NCBI RefSeq assembly: GCF_023008165.1
Contig: NZ_JAKQZA010000006.1
Coordinates: forward strand, 62,001-126,000
DNA: 64,000 nt
Reading direction: 5' to 3'
From: Kordiimonas laminariae
GTDB lineage: Bacteria; Pseudomonadota; Alphaproteobacteria; Sphingomonadales; Kordiimonadaceae
Position 1 is the stretch's first letter. Each line of letters begins with the position of its first letter. Under the pieces are notes generated by a model that was not told the DNA's origin, searched no databases, and saw nothing but the letters and a program-made list of their open reading frames with translations. Made by a program: the position numbers and the translations under genes. Below are positions 1-8,682 of this stretch, piece by piece.

Positions 1-380
1 TTGATATAGCAGAATGTTCACCAGTGGTTATGCCACAAACGCTTGATAACATGGCGGATGTAGCACACCGTATGATTGAAGACATTATGGATGCATACGT
101 GCATCGTAATGCCGATGTTGCCGTGGATGTATGGGAACGCGGCGAAACGCTCGATAATATGCACAATGCTGCATACAGGCAGATTTTGGCACGCATGATG
201 GAAGTGCCAGACCATATCAATGCCTACACACATTATTTGATGATTGCAAAAAATCTGGAACGTATTGGCGACCAAGCCACAAGCATTGCTGAACAGATTT
301 ACTACGCAATCACTGGAGAAATTCTAGAGGACATACGTCCAGTGGAAGAAGAACAACCTGCCACAGAAGCAGGCTTTTAA
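1..380 (+). CDS. phoU: Phosphate-specific transport system accessory protein PhoU (3' part)
   Basis: The reading frame is open from the first bases of the window, so the gene starts upstream. About 126 C-terminal residues remain of a protein that is usually near 235. The segment around LERIGDQATSIAEQIYY is the metal-binding helix typical of the second PhoU three-helix repeat (E/D residues in a LERIGD context). PhoU is a cytoplasmic negative regulator linking the PstSCAB phosphate transporter to the PhoR kinase. The gene ends 32 bp before phoB, in the usual pst-phoU-phoB order of alphaproteobacteria. An internal GTG at 24 is not the true start, because the frame continues upstream with PhoU-like sequence. 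Confidence 0.85.
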   Translation, partial: DIAECSPVVMPQTLDNMADVAHRMIEDIMDAYVHRNADVAVDVWERGETLDNMHNAAYRQILARMMEVPDHINAYTHYLMIAKNLERIGDQATSIAEQIYYAITGEILEDIRPVEEEQPATEAGF

Positions 381-412
381 CATCTACGACAGGGTTACTA
401 AAGGAACTGGCT

Positions 413-1102
413 GTGAAGACACGAATTTTATTAGTTGAAGATGACGAAAACATCACTGAACTGGTGCGCTATAACCTAGAGCGTGCTGGCTATATTGTTG
501 ATTGCGTAGCAGATGGTGAAGAAGGCTTGTACAAAGCCACTGAAGAAACACCAGATGTAATTCTACTGGATTGGATGCTGCCTAACCTTTCAGGTCTGGA
601 GATTTGCCGCCAGTTGCGCCGTAATTCAACAACCGCAAACGTACCTATCATCATGCTAACGGCAAGAGCAGATGAACCTGATCGTATTCGCGGTCTGGAA
701 ACAGGTGCCGATGACTATATGGTAAAACCATTCTCGCCAAAAGAGCTGGTCGTACGCATTCAGGCAGTTCTGCGCCGTGTTCGCCCTGCCCTTGCTGGTC
801 ACGAATTACGGTTTGAAGATATTGCGCTTGATAATGTGTCACACCGTGTTACGCGCGGTGATAATGTTATTCACCTTGGTCCCACTGAGTACCGCCTACT
901 TCGCCATTTTATGGAAAACCCAGGCCGTGTATTCTCGCGTGAACAGCTGCTTGATAGCGTTTGGGGCCGCGATGTGTATGTGGAGCCTAGAACGGTAGAC
1001 GTACATATTCGCCGACTTAGAAAAGCGGTAAACGAAGGTGGTGGTGAAGATTATATTCGCACCGTACGTTCAGCAGGTTATGCGCTTGACGCAAAAAAAT
1101 AG
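413..1102 (+). CDS. phoB: Phosphate regulon response regulator PhoB
   Basis: A 229-aa OmpR/PhoB-family DNA-binding response regulator. The receiver domain (residues 1-120) has the acidic pair D10/D11, the phospho-acceptor D53 in LLDWMLP, T83 and K105 (VKPFSP). The C-terminal winged helix (about 130-226) carries the typical FSREQLLDSVWG and VDVHIRRLRKA motifs. It activates genes for phosphate acquisition when phosphorylated by PhoR. The start is GTG at 413, with AAAGGA about 7 nt upstream. It follows phoU in the same direction. Its stop codon lies inside the terminator hairpin of the convergent exopolysaccharide operon. Confidence 0.92.
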   Translation: MKTRILLVEDDENITELVRYNLERAGYIVDCVADGEEGLYKATEETPDVILLDWMLPNLSGLEICRQLRRNSTTANVPIIMLTARADEPDRIRGLETGADDYMVKPFSPKELVVRIQAVLRRVRPALAGHELRFEDIALDNVSHRVTRGDNVIHLGPTEYRLLRHFMENPGRVFSREQLLDSVWGRDVYVEPRTVDVHIRRLRKAVNEGGGEDYIRTVRSAGYALDAKK

Positions 1103-1120
1103 GGCTAAACACTTAGCCCT
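1093..1120 (-). terminator. Intrinsic terminator of the XrtA operon, overlapping both stop codons
   Basis: Perfect 8-bp inverted repeat AGGGCTAA / TTAGCCCT (1101-1108 and 1113-1120) with a 4-nt loop. On the minus strand it is followed by ATTTTTTT (1100-1093), a standard rho-independent terminator. The left arm contains the TAG of phoB and the TAG of the convergent amidotransferase gene. Confidence 0.8.
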
Positions 1121-2994
1121 AAATGTCTTAATGATCGGTCCAGAGTTAAGAGAGACCAGAGCGTTGTATGATGGTCTCTCACCTCTGTGACATGTTCTTC
1201 AATCATTTCTTTGACACCGTTCATATCGATAAGACCGGTATCGGCAAGAGTCTCACTTTTTTCCAAATCCCTCAATTCAGGCAATAATTCATCCCTGAGC
1301 CAGTTTACTGCGGGTACCATGAAACCCTGTTTGCTTCGGTAAAGTGTTTCATTTGGCACAAAACCTTCTAGTGCCTTCTTAAATACGTGCTTCCCCTCAC
1401 CTTCAACAATTCTGGAAGCCGGGTTAATACGCATCGCATATTCGACAAATTTATGATCCAGAATTGGTACCCGCACTTCCAAAGAATGCGCCATACTCGC
1501 TCGGTCAACTTTTGTAAGGATATCACCGGGCAAATACGTTTTCAGGTCGATATATTGAATGGTGGAAAGCTCATCAGCTCCCTTAACCTCGTCAGCAATC
1601 TTAGTAAACAGGTCATGAGGATGGTACCCGGCAAGCTTCTTCTTCATTCTGTCCGTATGAAGACGGTAACGGTCGCGGTCAGGTGTTTTACTAACACTAT
1701 GACAATAGGCCTCAGCAGATGTTCGTGCTAATGCCTCGAATGTAGATTTAGCGCGAAGAAACTGCGGAGCTCTATCCATCTTTGGATAAAGAGTACCAAG
1801 AGGCTTAAAAATAAGCCTTCGAAGGCCAAGTGGTATATGGCCTCTAAGATTTTCTTCCAACATATGAAAACGGTGACGGCGATATCCGGCAAACAATTCA
1901 TCCCCACCATCACCAGATAACGCAACCTTCACTTTTTCCCTCGCCAAACCACACACTCTGTATGTAGGTAACGCCGATAGATCCGCAAAAGGTTCATCAT
2001 AAACCTGTGCCATGCGGTCAAGAAGAAAGCCATCATTAGCGGAGGCTAACCGCAGCCTATGATGGGTGCCAAAATGATCAGCAATCGACTGAGCATATCC
2101 ACTTTCATCGAAATCATCGTCATCAGAACCAATAGCGCATGTTTCAACAGCATCATCGTTATTACGGCTCATCAAACCAACAACGGCAGAACTATCTACG
2201 CCACCTGACAGAAACGCACCAAGTGGAACATCAGCAATCATTCTAAGCTTAACAGCCTCTTCCAACCGTTCAACGAGCTCACCTTCGTCGACCACTGAAT
2301 TCGCGGAAGGAATAATATCGGGAGCCCAGTAACATGACGACTGCATATTACCCGTATTGGCATTTCTAACCAAAGTATATGCTGGCGGTAATGTATGTAC
2401 ACCTTCCACTAAAGATTTTGGATCAGGCACATACCCAAGCATTAAATAGTCTTCGAGAGCATCAATTCGTAATTTACGGCGAACCGCATCATGGGCAAGA
2501 AGCGCCTTAAGTTCTGACCCAAACAAAAAAGTGCCATCGCTTAGTTCGGTATAGTAAAAGGGTTTAATGCCCAACCGGTCCCGAGCCATGAATAATTCCT
2601 GGCTGCGATTATCCCAGATTGCAAAGGCAAACATACCGCGTAAACGGTTCACACAGTCTTTTCCCCACGCAAGATAACTCTTCAAGAGCACCTCTGTATC
2701 GGAATGCGTGGAAAACTGATAACCCTCCGCCTCAAGTTCTCTCCGAAGACTCTGGAAGTTATATACCTCTCCGTTATAGGTAAGGATCACTTGCCGGCTT
2801 TCACAAGCCATAGGCTGCTGCCCACCTTCAATATCGATAATACTAAGGCGACGATGGCCTAATCCTACCTTCTGCCCGAAATAGAACCCATCCCCGTCAG
2901 GCCCTCTATGTGCAATAGTGGCCGTCATCTTGCGAAGAGTAGATTGATCCACCCCTCCAATTTCAGGGGCCATAATGCCTGTTATTCCACACAT
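1105..2994 (-). CDS. XrtA/PEP-CTERM system amidotransferase (asparagine synthase-like)
   Basis: A 629-aa class II glutamine amidotransferase of the AsnB type. The N-terminal glutaminase begins MCGITGIM, so Cys2 is the nucleophile after Met removal, and is followed by IAHRGPDGDG. The C-terminal synthetase domain has the PP-loop SGGVDSSAVVGL (about 265-276) and SGDGGDELFAGYRRH. Length and locus match the exosortase-A-associated amidotransferase family (TIGR03108 type). Family members probably aminate a sugar acid or acyl group during exopolysaccharide synthesis rather than make free asparagine (inference). It is the last gene of a ten-gene minus operon and overlaps the exosortase gene by 13 bp. 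It ends 2 bp from the convergent phoB. Confidence 0.88.
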   Translation of the reverse strand: MCGITGIMAPEIGGVDQSTLRKMTATIAHRGPDGDGFYFGQKVGLGHRRLSIIDIEGGQQPMACESRQVILTYNGEVYNFQSLRRELEAEGYQFSTHSDTEVLLKSYLAWGKDCVNRLRGMFAFAIWDNRSQELFMARDRLGIKPFYYTELSDGTFLFGSELKALLAHDAVRRKLRIDALEDYLMLGYVPDPKSLVEGVHTLPPAYTLVRNANTGNMQSSCYWAPDIIPSANSVVDEGELVERLEEAVKLRMIADVPLGAFLSGGVDSSAVVGLMSRNNDDAVETCAIGSDDDDFDESGYAQSIADHFGTHHRLRLASANDGFLLDRMAQVYDEPFADLSALPTYRVCGLAREKVKVALSGDGGDELFAGYRRHRFHMLEENLRGHIPLGLRRLIFKPLGTLYPKMDRAPQFLRAKSTFEALARTSAEAYCHSVSKTPDRDRYRLHTDRMKKKLAGYHPHDLFTKIADEVKGADELSTIQYIDLKTYLPGDILTKVDRASMAHSLEVRVPILDHKFVEYAMRINPASRIVEGEGKHVFKKALEGFVPNETLYRSKQGFMVPAVNWLRDELLPELRDLEKSETLADTGLIDMNGVKEMIEEHVTEVRDHHTTLWSLLTLDRSLRHLGLSV

Positions 2995-4493
2995 TTATTA
3001 GGGCCTTCCGCCGAATATTTTAATTCACTCCAAACAAAATCACTTGGAGATAAAGTAGATAAAAATTTACTCAATATTTCTCTAGCATCATCTGAACTAT
3101 CTACTATCTCGGTAGAAAACACAACAATGCCAACAGCAGATTTTCCGTAAAACAATCGTTCCTCTGCAGTTGCTAATTTCACATCTACGTTTGAAGATAG
3201 GAACTTATTATCAACGAAATAGCTGGTCCAAACCAAACGCCTACGGTTGCCAAGTCGATACACTTCCTCCAAAAAGTTATCACCAGCTACATCGAACTGC
3301 CTTATACTCTCCGGGGCAAAACTCCAATTTTTTCCACCCGACGATCCTTGATAAGTCCTTAAACGGTGCCCCTTACGCATCACGCAATACATACCAGAGT
3401 ATGCATAAATATTATCGGCCAATATTCGGTAAGAAGCTGACGCTTCATAATCAACACCAACAAATGTTGGCTGATAGCTATTAGGCCGGGAAGGAAGTTT
3501 ACGGGCCTTGCACGAAATACAATCCGGCAAATCAAATGATGAAACATCATTTGATTTCAACGCCTCCTTTGGAGCAAACATAAATAAAATGATCGGCAAG
3601 ATACCAGCGGCAATCACCCAGTCACCTCTACCTGAATATGTGAAAGGCACCGAAGGGTTGGCAGCGAAATCCACCTGCTCAACATCAGAAAATTTGTACG
3701 CTAAAGAAATTAGAATAATTAAAATGAAAGACAGAAAGCCCCAGCCATAAACGATATGGTCCACACCTTTTGCGAATTTCTGATCGGTGGCTTCTGAAAT
3801 CAATAAAATTCCTAAAACACGTAAGGCATTGGCAAAAACGGGCAATATAGCTGATACAAGGACAATAATAACCCTGCCCTTCCAGCTCTTATAGCAGAGG
3901 TTAGCAAGCAATACGCCCGTTACCAGGCAGGTGAACAAAAACTTAATTCCAGCGCACGCGCGAGCTACCTCATAGATGCCGCTTGATAATGTGATGAGCA
4001 CGCCATCTGCTTCATATTCCACCCCTAATACATCCAGCATGAAAATCGCCATCTGTGCAGTCATATTTTGGAGAGGTGGGATCAGTTGCTCACCAAACGG
4101 TACCATCAAGAATAAAAACAAAGATGGAAACAAGATATTTCTATATACAACAGGGCCGAAGCACATAAGCGCCAGTGCCTGTATTCCAGCAATGAGGGAA
4201 ATATGGCCAATAACATATATCTCTAGGACCTGAGAGCCAAGCCAGGCAAGCGATACCAACACAAATACCAACATCCCCGGCACCCAGAAAACAGGTTCAA
4301 GCGTACTGAGCGCCTCACGCCTCATCCAAATCAGCCAAGCGGATACGAATGGAATAATCAATCCGTGAGAGAACGTGTCTACATTCCAGATCAGGTTGAA
4401 GAAATGGGCGGTTGTCTCTCCCCATGCTAATAGCATGATTGAAACGGCTCCGATAAATACCGCTATATGTTTATAAAACTGATTACCTAGCAT
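2982..4493 (-). CDS. xrtA: Exosortase A (XrtA) fused to EpsI domain
   Basis: A 503-aa polytopic membrane protease/transpeptidase. Residues 1-270 hold about eight hydrophobic segments and the exosortase triad: Cys180 in ARACAGIKFL, Arg225 in ANALRV and His246 in VDHIVYGW. Residues about 290-495 form the periplasmic EpsI (DUF3485-like) domain, here fused to the enzyme instead of being a separate gene. XrtA recognises C-terminal PEP-CTERM tags (PEP motif, TM helix, basic tail) and cleaves or transfers the protein during export, in parallel with exopolysaccharide secretion. The gene overlaps the upstream glycosyltransferase by 11 bp and the downstream amidotransferase by 13 bp, implying translational coupling. 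A likely substrate lies at 21471-23765. Confidence 0.93.
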   Translation of the reverse strand: MLGNQFYKHIAVFIGAVSIMLLAWGETTAHFFNLIWNVDTFSHGLIIPFVSAWLIWMRREALSTLEPVFWVPGMLVFVLVSLAWLGSQVLEIYVIGHISLIAGIQALALMCFGPVVYRNILFPSLFLFLMVPFGEQLIPPLQNMTAQMAIFMLDVLGVEYEADGVLITLSSGIYEVARACAGIKFLFTCLVTGVLLANLCYKSWKGRVIIVLVSAILPVFANALRVLGILLISEATDQKFAKGVDHIVYGWGFLSFILIILISLAYKFSDVEQVDFAANPSVPFTYSGRGDWVIAAGILPIILFMFAPKEALKSNDVSSFDLPDCISCKARKLPSRPNSYQPTFVGVDYEASASYRILADNIYAYSGMYCVMRKGHRLRTYQGSSGGKNWSFAPESIRQFDVAGDNFLEEVYRLGNRRRLVWTSYFVDNKFLSSNVDVKLATAEERLFYGKSAVGIVVFSTEIVDSSDDAREILSKFLSTLSPSDFVWSELKYSAEGPNKCVE

Positions 4494-5682
4494 CAGCTAA
4501 TACCTTGGTAATATCTTGGTTGAGCTGCTTGCATGCGCTATCCCAGGAAAATTCTGTCTCAACAAATTGACGTGCCTGTTGACCAACAAGTTCACGCAGT
4601 GCAGGCTTTTCAAGCAGGGTCAACAGATGCATTTTGAAGTCTGCCGCTGTATCGCCGACATATATTGCTTTACCGTGTTCAGCCTCAATCCCCTCATTCG
4701 CGGCGGTTGACGCCACAACAGGTAATGCACACGCCATAGCCTCAAGTACTTTATTCTGAATACCTCGGGCCGTAAGAAGAGGAGCAACGGCAATATCAGC
4801 GCTTTGAAGCATCTCGGGCATTGAGTCCACATATCCTGTAACCTCAACCCCTTCATAGCCTTCAAGTTTTCTCACAACAGGATTTTCTGGGCCCCCAGCA
4901 ACAACAAACTTCGCCGATGGTTCAGCTATTCTTACCCCTTCCCAAACTTTCTCCACGAACCAGGTCACAGCCTCTACATTTGGTCTATAATCCATCGCTC
5001 CAGTGAAAATGATAATTTTCTGAGCATCTCGGTTTTGAGCTGGGGAAAATAACTCAATATCAACACCATTCTTTAATCCACGAACAGCTGTGATAGAACG
5101 CTTGAAATCTTTCTTAAAAACCGCAACTTCCTGATCGCTTACCAGATATGCCACTTTACTTCGATCCGCTAAATTGCGTTCGTAATGGGCTAATAACTTT
5201 CCTTCCCGTGCATATACCCAAGACATTGGAAAAGATGCATTTTCGGCGTATGCACCCCACTTCGCTGAATCTACATCTACAAGATCTGTGATTACTGGGA
5301 TCTCAATATCATTTGGGACAATTGGTCCTGTTGCCGCTGAGAACAGAAAAATGAGATCAATCTCTTTCTTTTCAATAAGCGACCTAACATACTTTTGAAG
5401 CTTACCGTATGGGTAAGCCCCGACCGTTAAGGCGTCATTGGTCAGGAATGAACGCAAACATAGTAGTTTCTGTTTAAAGGGCGTAACAGTTTCAAAACAA
5501 AGCGATGCAGTATGGTTTTCAAGGAAAGAGACATGAACTTCATCATCTGGGTTATCTATAAAAAAACCTAAGTGAACAGTATGCTCTTTGGCCAATTCTT
5601 TGAGGAAATTCCATGAACGGATTTTATCCCCCTTGTTTGGAGGATAAGGAATTCGGTGAGCAAGAAATAGAATATTCGCCAT
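4483..5682 (-). CDS. XrtA/PEP-CTERM system glycosyltransferase (TIGR03087-type, GT4)
   Basis: A 399-aa GT-B fold glycosyltransferase. The N-terminus ILFLAHRIPYPPNKGDKIRS is diagnostic of the exosortase-associated subfamily. The C-terminal nucleotide-sugar domain has ALLTARGIQNKVLEAMACALP, including the Glu-containing acceptor loop of GT4 enzymes. It probably adds one sugar of the exopolysaccharide repeat unit on the cytoplasmic face of the membrane; donor and acceptor cannot be read from sequence. It lies 3 bp after the FemAB-like gene and overlaps xrtA by 11 bp. Confidence 0.87.
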   Translation of the reverse strand: MANILFLAHRIPYPPNKGDKIRSWNFLKELAKEHTVHLGFFIDNPDDEVHVSFLENHTASLCFETVTPFKQKLLCLRSFLTNDALTVGAYPYGKLQKYVRSLIEKKEIDLIFLFSAATGPIVPNDIEIPVITDLVDVDSAKWGAYAENASFPMSWVYAREGKLLAHYERNLADRSKVAYLVSDQEVAVFKKDFKRSITAVRGLKNGVDIELFSPAQNRDAQKIIIFTGAMDYRPNVEAVTWFVEKVWEGVRIAEPSAKFVVAGGPENPVVRKLEGYEGVEVTGYVDSMPEMLQSADIAVAPLLTARGIQNKVLEAMACALPVVASTAANEGIEAEHGKAIYVGDTAADFKMHLLTLLEKPALRELVGQQARQFVETEFSWDSACKQLNQDITKVLADAR

Positions 5683-5685
5683 ACC

Positions 5686-6723
5686 TTACCCCAGATGCCT
5701 GGCAATTGGGGGCCCAAGAATATTTGCCACAGGAAGAGGCAACTTCTTCCAAACCTTTACCATCAGCTCAAACTTTTTGTTCTGAGGGCTGATTTCTTTC
5801 CGTTCCTCCCCCTCTTTTAAGCGGAATTGATAATTCAGTGGAATTGGCTCGAATCCCCAATTCTTTTTGAACTTATAAGGCCCGGTTCCTACCTTACTGC
5901 GCCCGAAATCGTAGACCTTAAAACCATTCTTTGCAGAACGCACCATTAACTCATAATACATGAAATCATGGGCACCGTATAAACGTGCTTTTGCGTTTCC
6001 ACCTGCATAATAAGGAAGAATATGGTCGTTATGATAAAAAGTCATCAAGCTGGCAATTGCCTCACCTTCAGGAGAGTAGACAATCTGAATATCTGTTTCT
6101 TTTTCAAATACTTCCAGAAATTCCCTAAACAACTTCTTCGGAAAAACAGGCGTCCCCAAATTACGAACACTTTCTGCGTATAGCGCATAAAAGGTATCTA
6201 AATCTTTTTCCCAGGAGCAGTGCAAACCATGCTTCAAAGACTTCCGAACAACTGCACGCTGTTTTCTTGGGATATCCAACAGAATATCTTCAGCTGTTTC
6301 TTTCAGTTCCTTCTGAAAACTGGCGGCAACGCCTGTTTCAGTAACCCAACCTTCAAAAGATGAAGACTGGATTGTCCGATATTCGAGGCTATTTGCACCG
6401 CTTTCGCGGGTAATTTTCCATGCTTTTTCATTAAGTAGTGATAGCGCTTTTTCACTTACAGACAACGGCCCGCCATAAACCGCAAACATGCTTGAAATTG
6501 CGGCCTTACCAAAAAGAAAACTATCACGAATACTTAGAGGAAGAGTACCAACTACCTGTCCACCAGATAACGCGACCAAATACGGGCATTTTTGCCCTGT
6601 CCCCGCTTCTAGAACTGCTTTCCAGCCATAACGATGGCAAAAAGTGCCATCTGGATGATCACTAACAAAGGCATCCCACGAGGCACTATCCTCATCGGTA
6701 GCCTCTCTGATGATGATATCCAT
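5686..6723 (-). CDS. FemAB-like XrtA/PEP-CTERM system-associated protein
   Basis: A 345-aa protein with the GNAT-like fold of FemAB peptidyltransferases (TIGR03019 type). Recognisable parts are the N-terminal DEDSASWDAFVSDHPDGTFC, the central LDIPRKQRAVVRKSLKHGL and the C-terminal YDFGRSKVGTGPYKFKKNWG, which matches the conserved FGRS...G..FKKxWG signature. FemAB relatives transfer aminoacyl groups from tRNA to cell-wall precursors. In exosortase loci the role is unknown and may be aminoacylation of the polysaccharide or a lipid-linked intermediate (inference). It sits between the deacetylase and glycosyltransferase genes with 2-3 bp gaps. ATG start at 6723. Confidence 0.86.
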   Translation of the reverse strand: MDIIIREATDEDSASWDAFVSDHPDGTFCHRYGWKAVLEAGTGQKCPYLVALSGGQVVGTLPLSIRDSFLFGKAAISSMFAVYGGPLSVSEKALSLLNEKAWKITRESGANSLEYRTIQSSSFEGWVTETGVAASFQKELKETAEDILLDIPRKQRAVVRKSLKHGLHCSWEKDLDTFYALYAESVRNLGTPVFPKKLFREFLEVFEKETDIQIVYSPEGEAIASLMTFYHNDHILPYYAGGNAKARLYGAHDFMYYELMVRSAKNGFKVYDFGRSKVGTGPYKFKKNWGFEPIPLNYQFRLKEGEERKEISPQNKKFELMVKVWKKLPLPVANILGPPIARHLG

Positions 6724-6725
6724 AC

Positions 6726-7634
6726 CTAGTCCTCTTGAAGCAGATCAGCATATATGTTTTCCATGCTATCCCACTGAAACGCATTAAACAATTTTATTAA
6801 TTTTAGAGGGAGTTGTGCTTGCCCCTGATAATGGCGGAACCGCGAAAGCCACGGAGCTTCAGCTACATAAGGCTGGCCCAGATCCATTTCCCAGGGGTGC
6901 ATATAAAAAATACCCGGCGAAGATGCCTGCTCAGCCCCCTTAGATAATAAATACTTCGATAGAAAATAAGGAAGCAGCCGAAAATAACCGCCGCCTGAGG
7001 CTGGCAGCCTCTTGAATGGCATATCACATACCGTGAGAGGGATTTCCAGTATTCCGTCTCGGCCTGCGGGATAAAATGGTTGCCGGGGCGCAGTAGCTAA
7101 ACCGTAATGGTCAGTTTTCACAGGATAAAGACTAGAAGAATATCTAAAACCAGCTTCTTTTAGTTCATCGTACGCCCACCATACATTTGGGGTCAGAGAA
7201 AAACTTGGTGCTCGGTAACCTAAAACAGGTTGTCCACTTGCTCGTTCAAGCAATTCTTTGGAAGCCCGTACTTCACTTCTGAACTCTTCACGGGACATAG
7301 TAAAAAGACGCTGATGTGCCATTCCATGGCACCCCACTTCATGACCTGCATCCGCAATTTCCTTAATTAAAGATGGAACACGCTCAGCTACCCATCCTAA
7401 ACAAAAGAAAGTACCTGTAATCTCATACTTTTTCAGAAGCTTAAGAATATTACGTGTTTGCAATTCAACACGACTTTCAAGTTCAGGCCAATTTTCAGTG
7501 GAAAAGGTATTTTCAAAAGCCCCGACCTGAAACCACTCCTCGACATCCACAGTAAAAGACTGCCTCTGAAGAGGTGCCAAAGAAGACAAGTCCGCTTTCA
7601 TAAACTTGTCTTCGGAAAATTTGTTAGCTGTCAT
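6726..7634 (-). CDS. XrtA system polysaccharide deacetylase (DUF3473 family)
   Basis: A 302-aa NodB-fold carbohydrate esterase. The first motif, SFTVDVEEWFQVGAFE (about residues 26-41), holds the catalytic and metal-binding Asp residues, and the metal-binding histidines are in HEVGCHGMAHQRLF (HxxxH). RAPSFSLT and the C-terminal FYMHPWEMDLGQP are typical of the PEP-CTERM subfamily with a DUF3473 C-terminus. It would remove acetyl groups from N-acetylated sugars of the exopolysaccharide. The ATG at 7634 overlaps the ATPase stop by 11 bp. A later Met (7601) would give an N-terminus closer to other family members. Confidence 0.87.
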   Translation of the reverse strand: MTANKFSEDKFMKADLSSLAPLQRQSFTVDVEEWFQVGAFENTFSTENWPELESRVELQTRNILKLLKKYEITGTFFCLGWVAERVPSLIKEIADAGHEVGCHGMAHQRLFTMSREEFRSEVRASKELLERASGQPVLGYRAPSFSLTPNVWWAYDELKEAGFRYSSSLYPVKTDHYGLATAPRQPFYPAGRDGILEIPLTVCDMPFKRLPASGGGYFRLLPYFLSKYLLSKGAEQASSPGIFYMHPWEMDLGQPYVAEAPWLSRFRHYQGQAQLPLKLIKLFNAFQWDSMENIYADLLQED

Positions 7635-8676
7635 CGCCTTTACTACCGCCAGCCGCTAGTTGAGCCATAATACTGGTAAGCTTTTGCAGGGTTTCATCCT
7701 GCGATTTCATCATGTTCTCAAGCTTATCCATGCGGTTTTCCATTTCCTCAGCACTTTTACCGCCAGACGCTTCAAGAGGAATGGTTGCATCATTCTGACG
7801 ATTTACTGGTGGAGGCATTTGAGACTGAACAGGACGAGCAGATGAAACAGCTTGAACCGGACGTTGATCAGTCGCCATATCCGACACAACTGCCCTGATA
7901 ACATCAGCATCAATCTCGTGGATTTCCTCAAGGGCACCATAAAGCAGAACCCGAGAGCACAAAGTATTCAGACGACGCGGTACGCCCTGACATTGATTAT
8001 AAATTTCTTCTACAGCATCTACTGTAAAGCAGGGATCATTATCCCAACCAACGAGGCGCAGGCGGTGCTCAATATAATAAGCAAGTTCTTCCTGTTCCAT
8101 TGGCTCAAGATGGTGTGTCGCGATCACTCGCTGGCGAAGCTGCTCAAGCTCAGGAGCCGCAAAAATACGCTCACGGAACTCAGGCTGCCCAACAAGGAAG
8201 CTTTGGATAAGCGCTTTATCACCTTCCTGAAAATTAGAAAGCATACGCATTTCTTCCAGCGCAGCGTTCGATAGGTTTTGTGCTTCATCAACTACAAGAA
8301 GTGCCCTGCGCCCCATGGCATATTGTTCACGTAAATGACGTTCAAGGCGGGACAGCAGCTGCCCTTTATCATCCGCCTGCGCATCAAGCCCAAAGGCCGC
8401 TACAACGCTACGCAATAGATCTTCCGCGCTAAGCTGCGTACTCACGATCATTGCGGCAATAAATTCATTACGGTCAAGGGTGTCAAACAGGTGGCGAACT
8501 AGCGTTGTTTTACCAGTACCAATATCACCCGTTACAATGATGAATCCTTCCCCTTGATTCAAACCATAGCTCAGATACGCCATCGCTTTTTTATGTGTGC
8601 GTGAACTGAAATAAAATCGCGGGTCCGGCGTTAACTGGAAAGGGCGTCCCTGAAGATTATAAAAGCTTTCATACAT
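7624..8676 (-). CDS. XrtA-associated ExeA-like ATPase
   Basis: A 350-aa AAA+ ATPase of the ExeA/GspA type (TIGR03015). The N-terminal MYESFYNLQGRPFQLTPDP is the family signature. Walker A is GDIGTGKTTL at residues 50-59, Walker B is LLVVDEAQNLS near 123-133, and sensor and arginine-finger regions follow (GQPEFRERI, GVPRRLNTLC). The C-terminal 80 residues are low-complexity, ending in a short coiled coil (ENRMDKLENMMKSQDETLQK). Its exact role in exosortase loci is not established. It may couple ATP hydrolysis to envelope assembly of the polysaccharide machinery. It lies 6 bp after the beta-barrel gene. Confidence 0.88.
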   Translation of the reverse strand: MYESFYNLQGRPFQLTPDPRFYFSSRTHKKAMAYLSYGLNQGEGFIIVTGDIGTGKTTLVRHLFDTLDRNEFIAAMIVSTQLSAEDLLRSVVAAFGLDAQADDKGQLLSRLERHLREQYAMGRRALLVVDEAQNLSNAALEEMRMLSNFQEGDKALIQSFLVGQPEFRERIFAAPELEQLRQRVIATHHLEPMEQEELAYYIEHRLRLVGWDNDPCFTVDAVEEIYNQCQGVPRRLNTLCSRVLLYGALEEIHEIDADVIRAVVSDMATDQRPVQAVSSARPVQSQMPPPVNRQNDATIPLEASGGKSAEEMENRMDKLENMMKSQDETLQKLTSIMAQLAAGGSKGDDS

Positions 8677-8682
8677 AACTAA

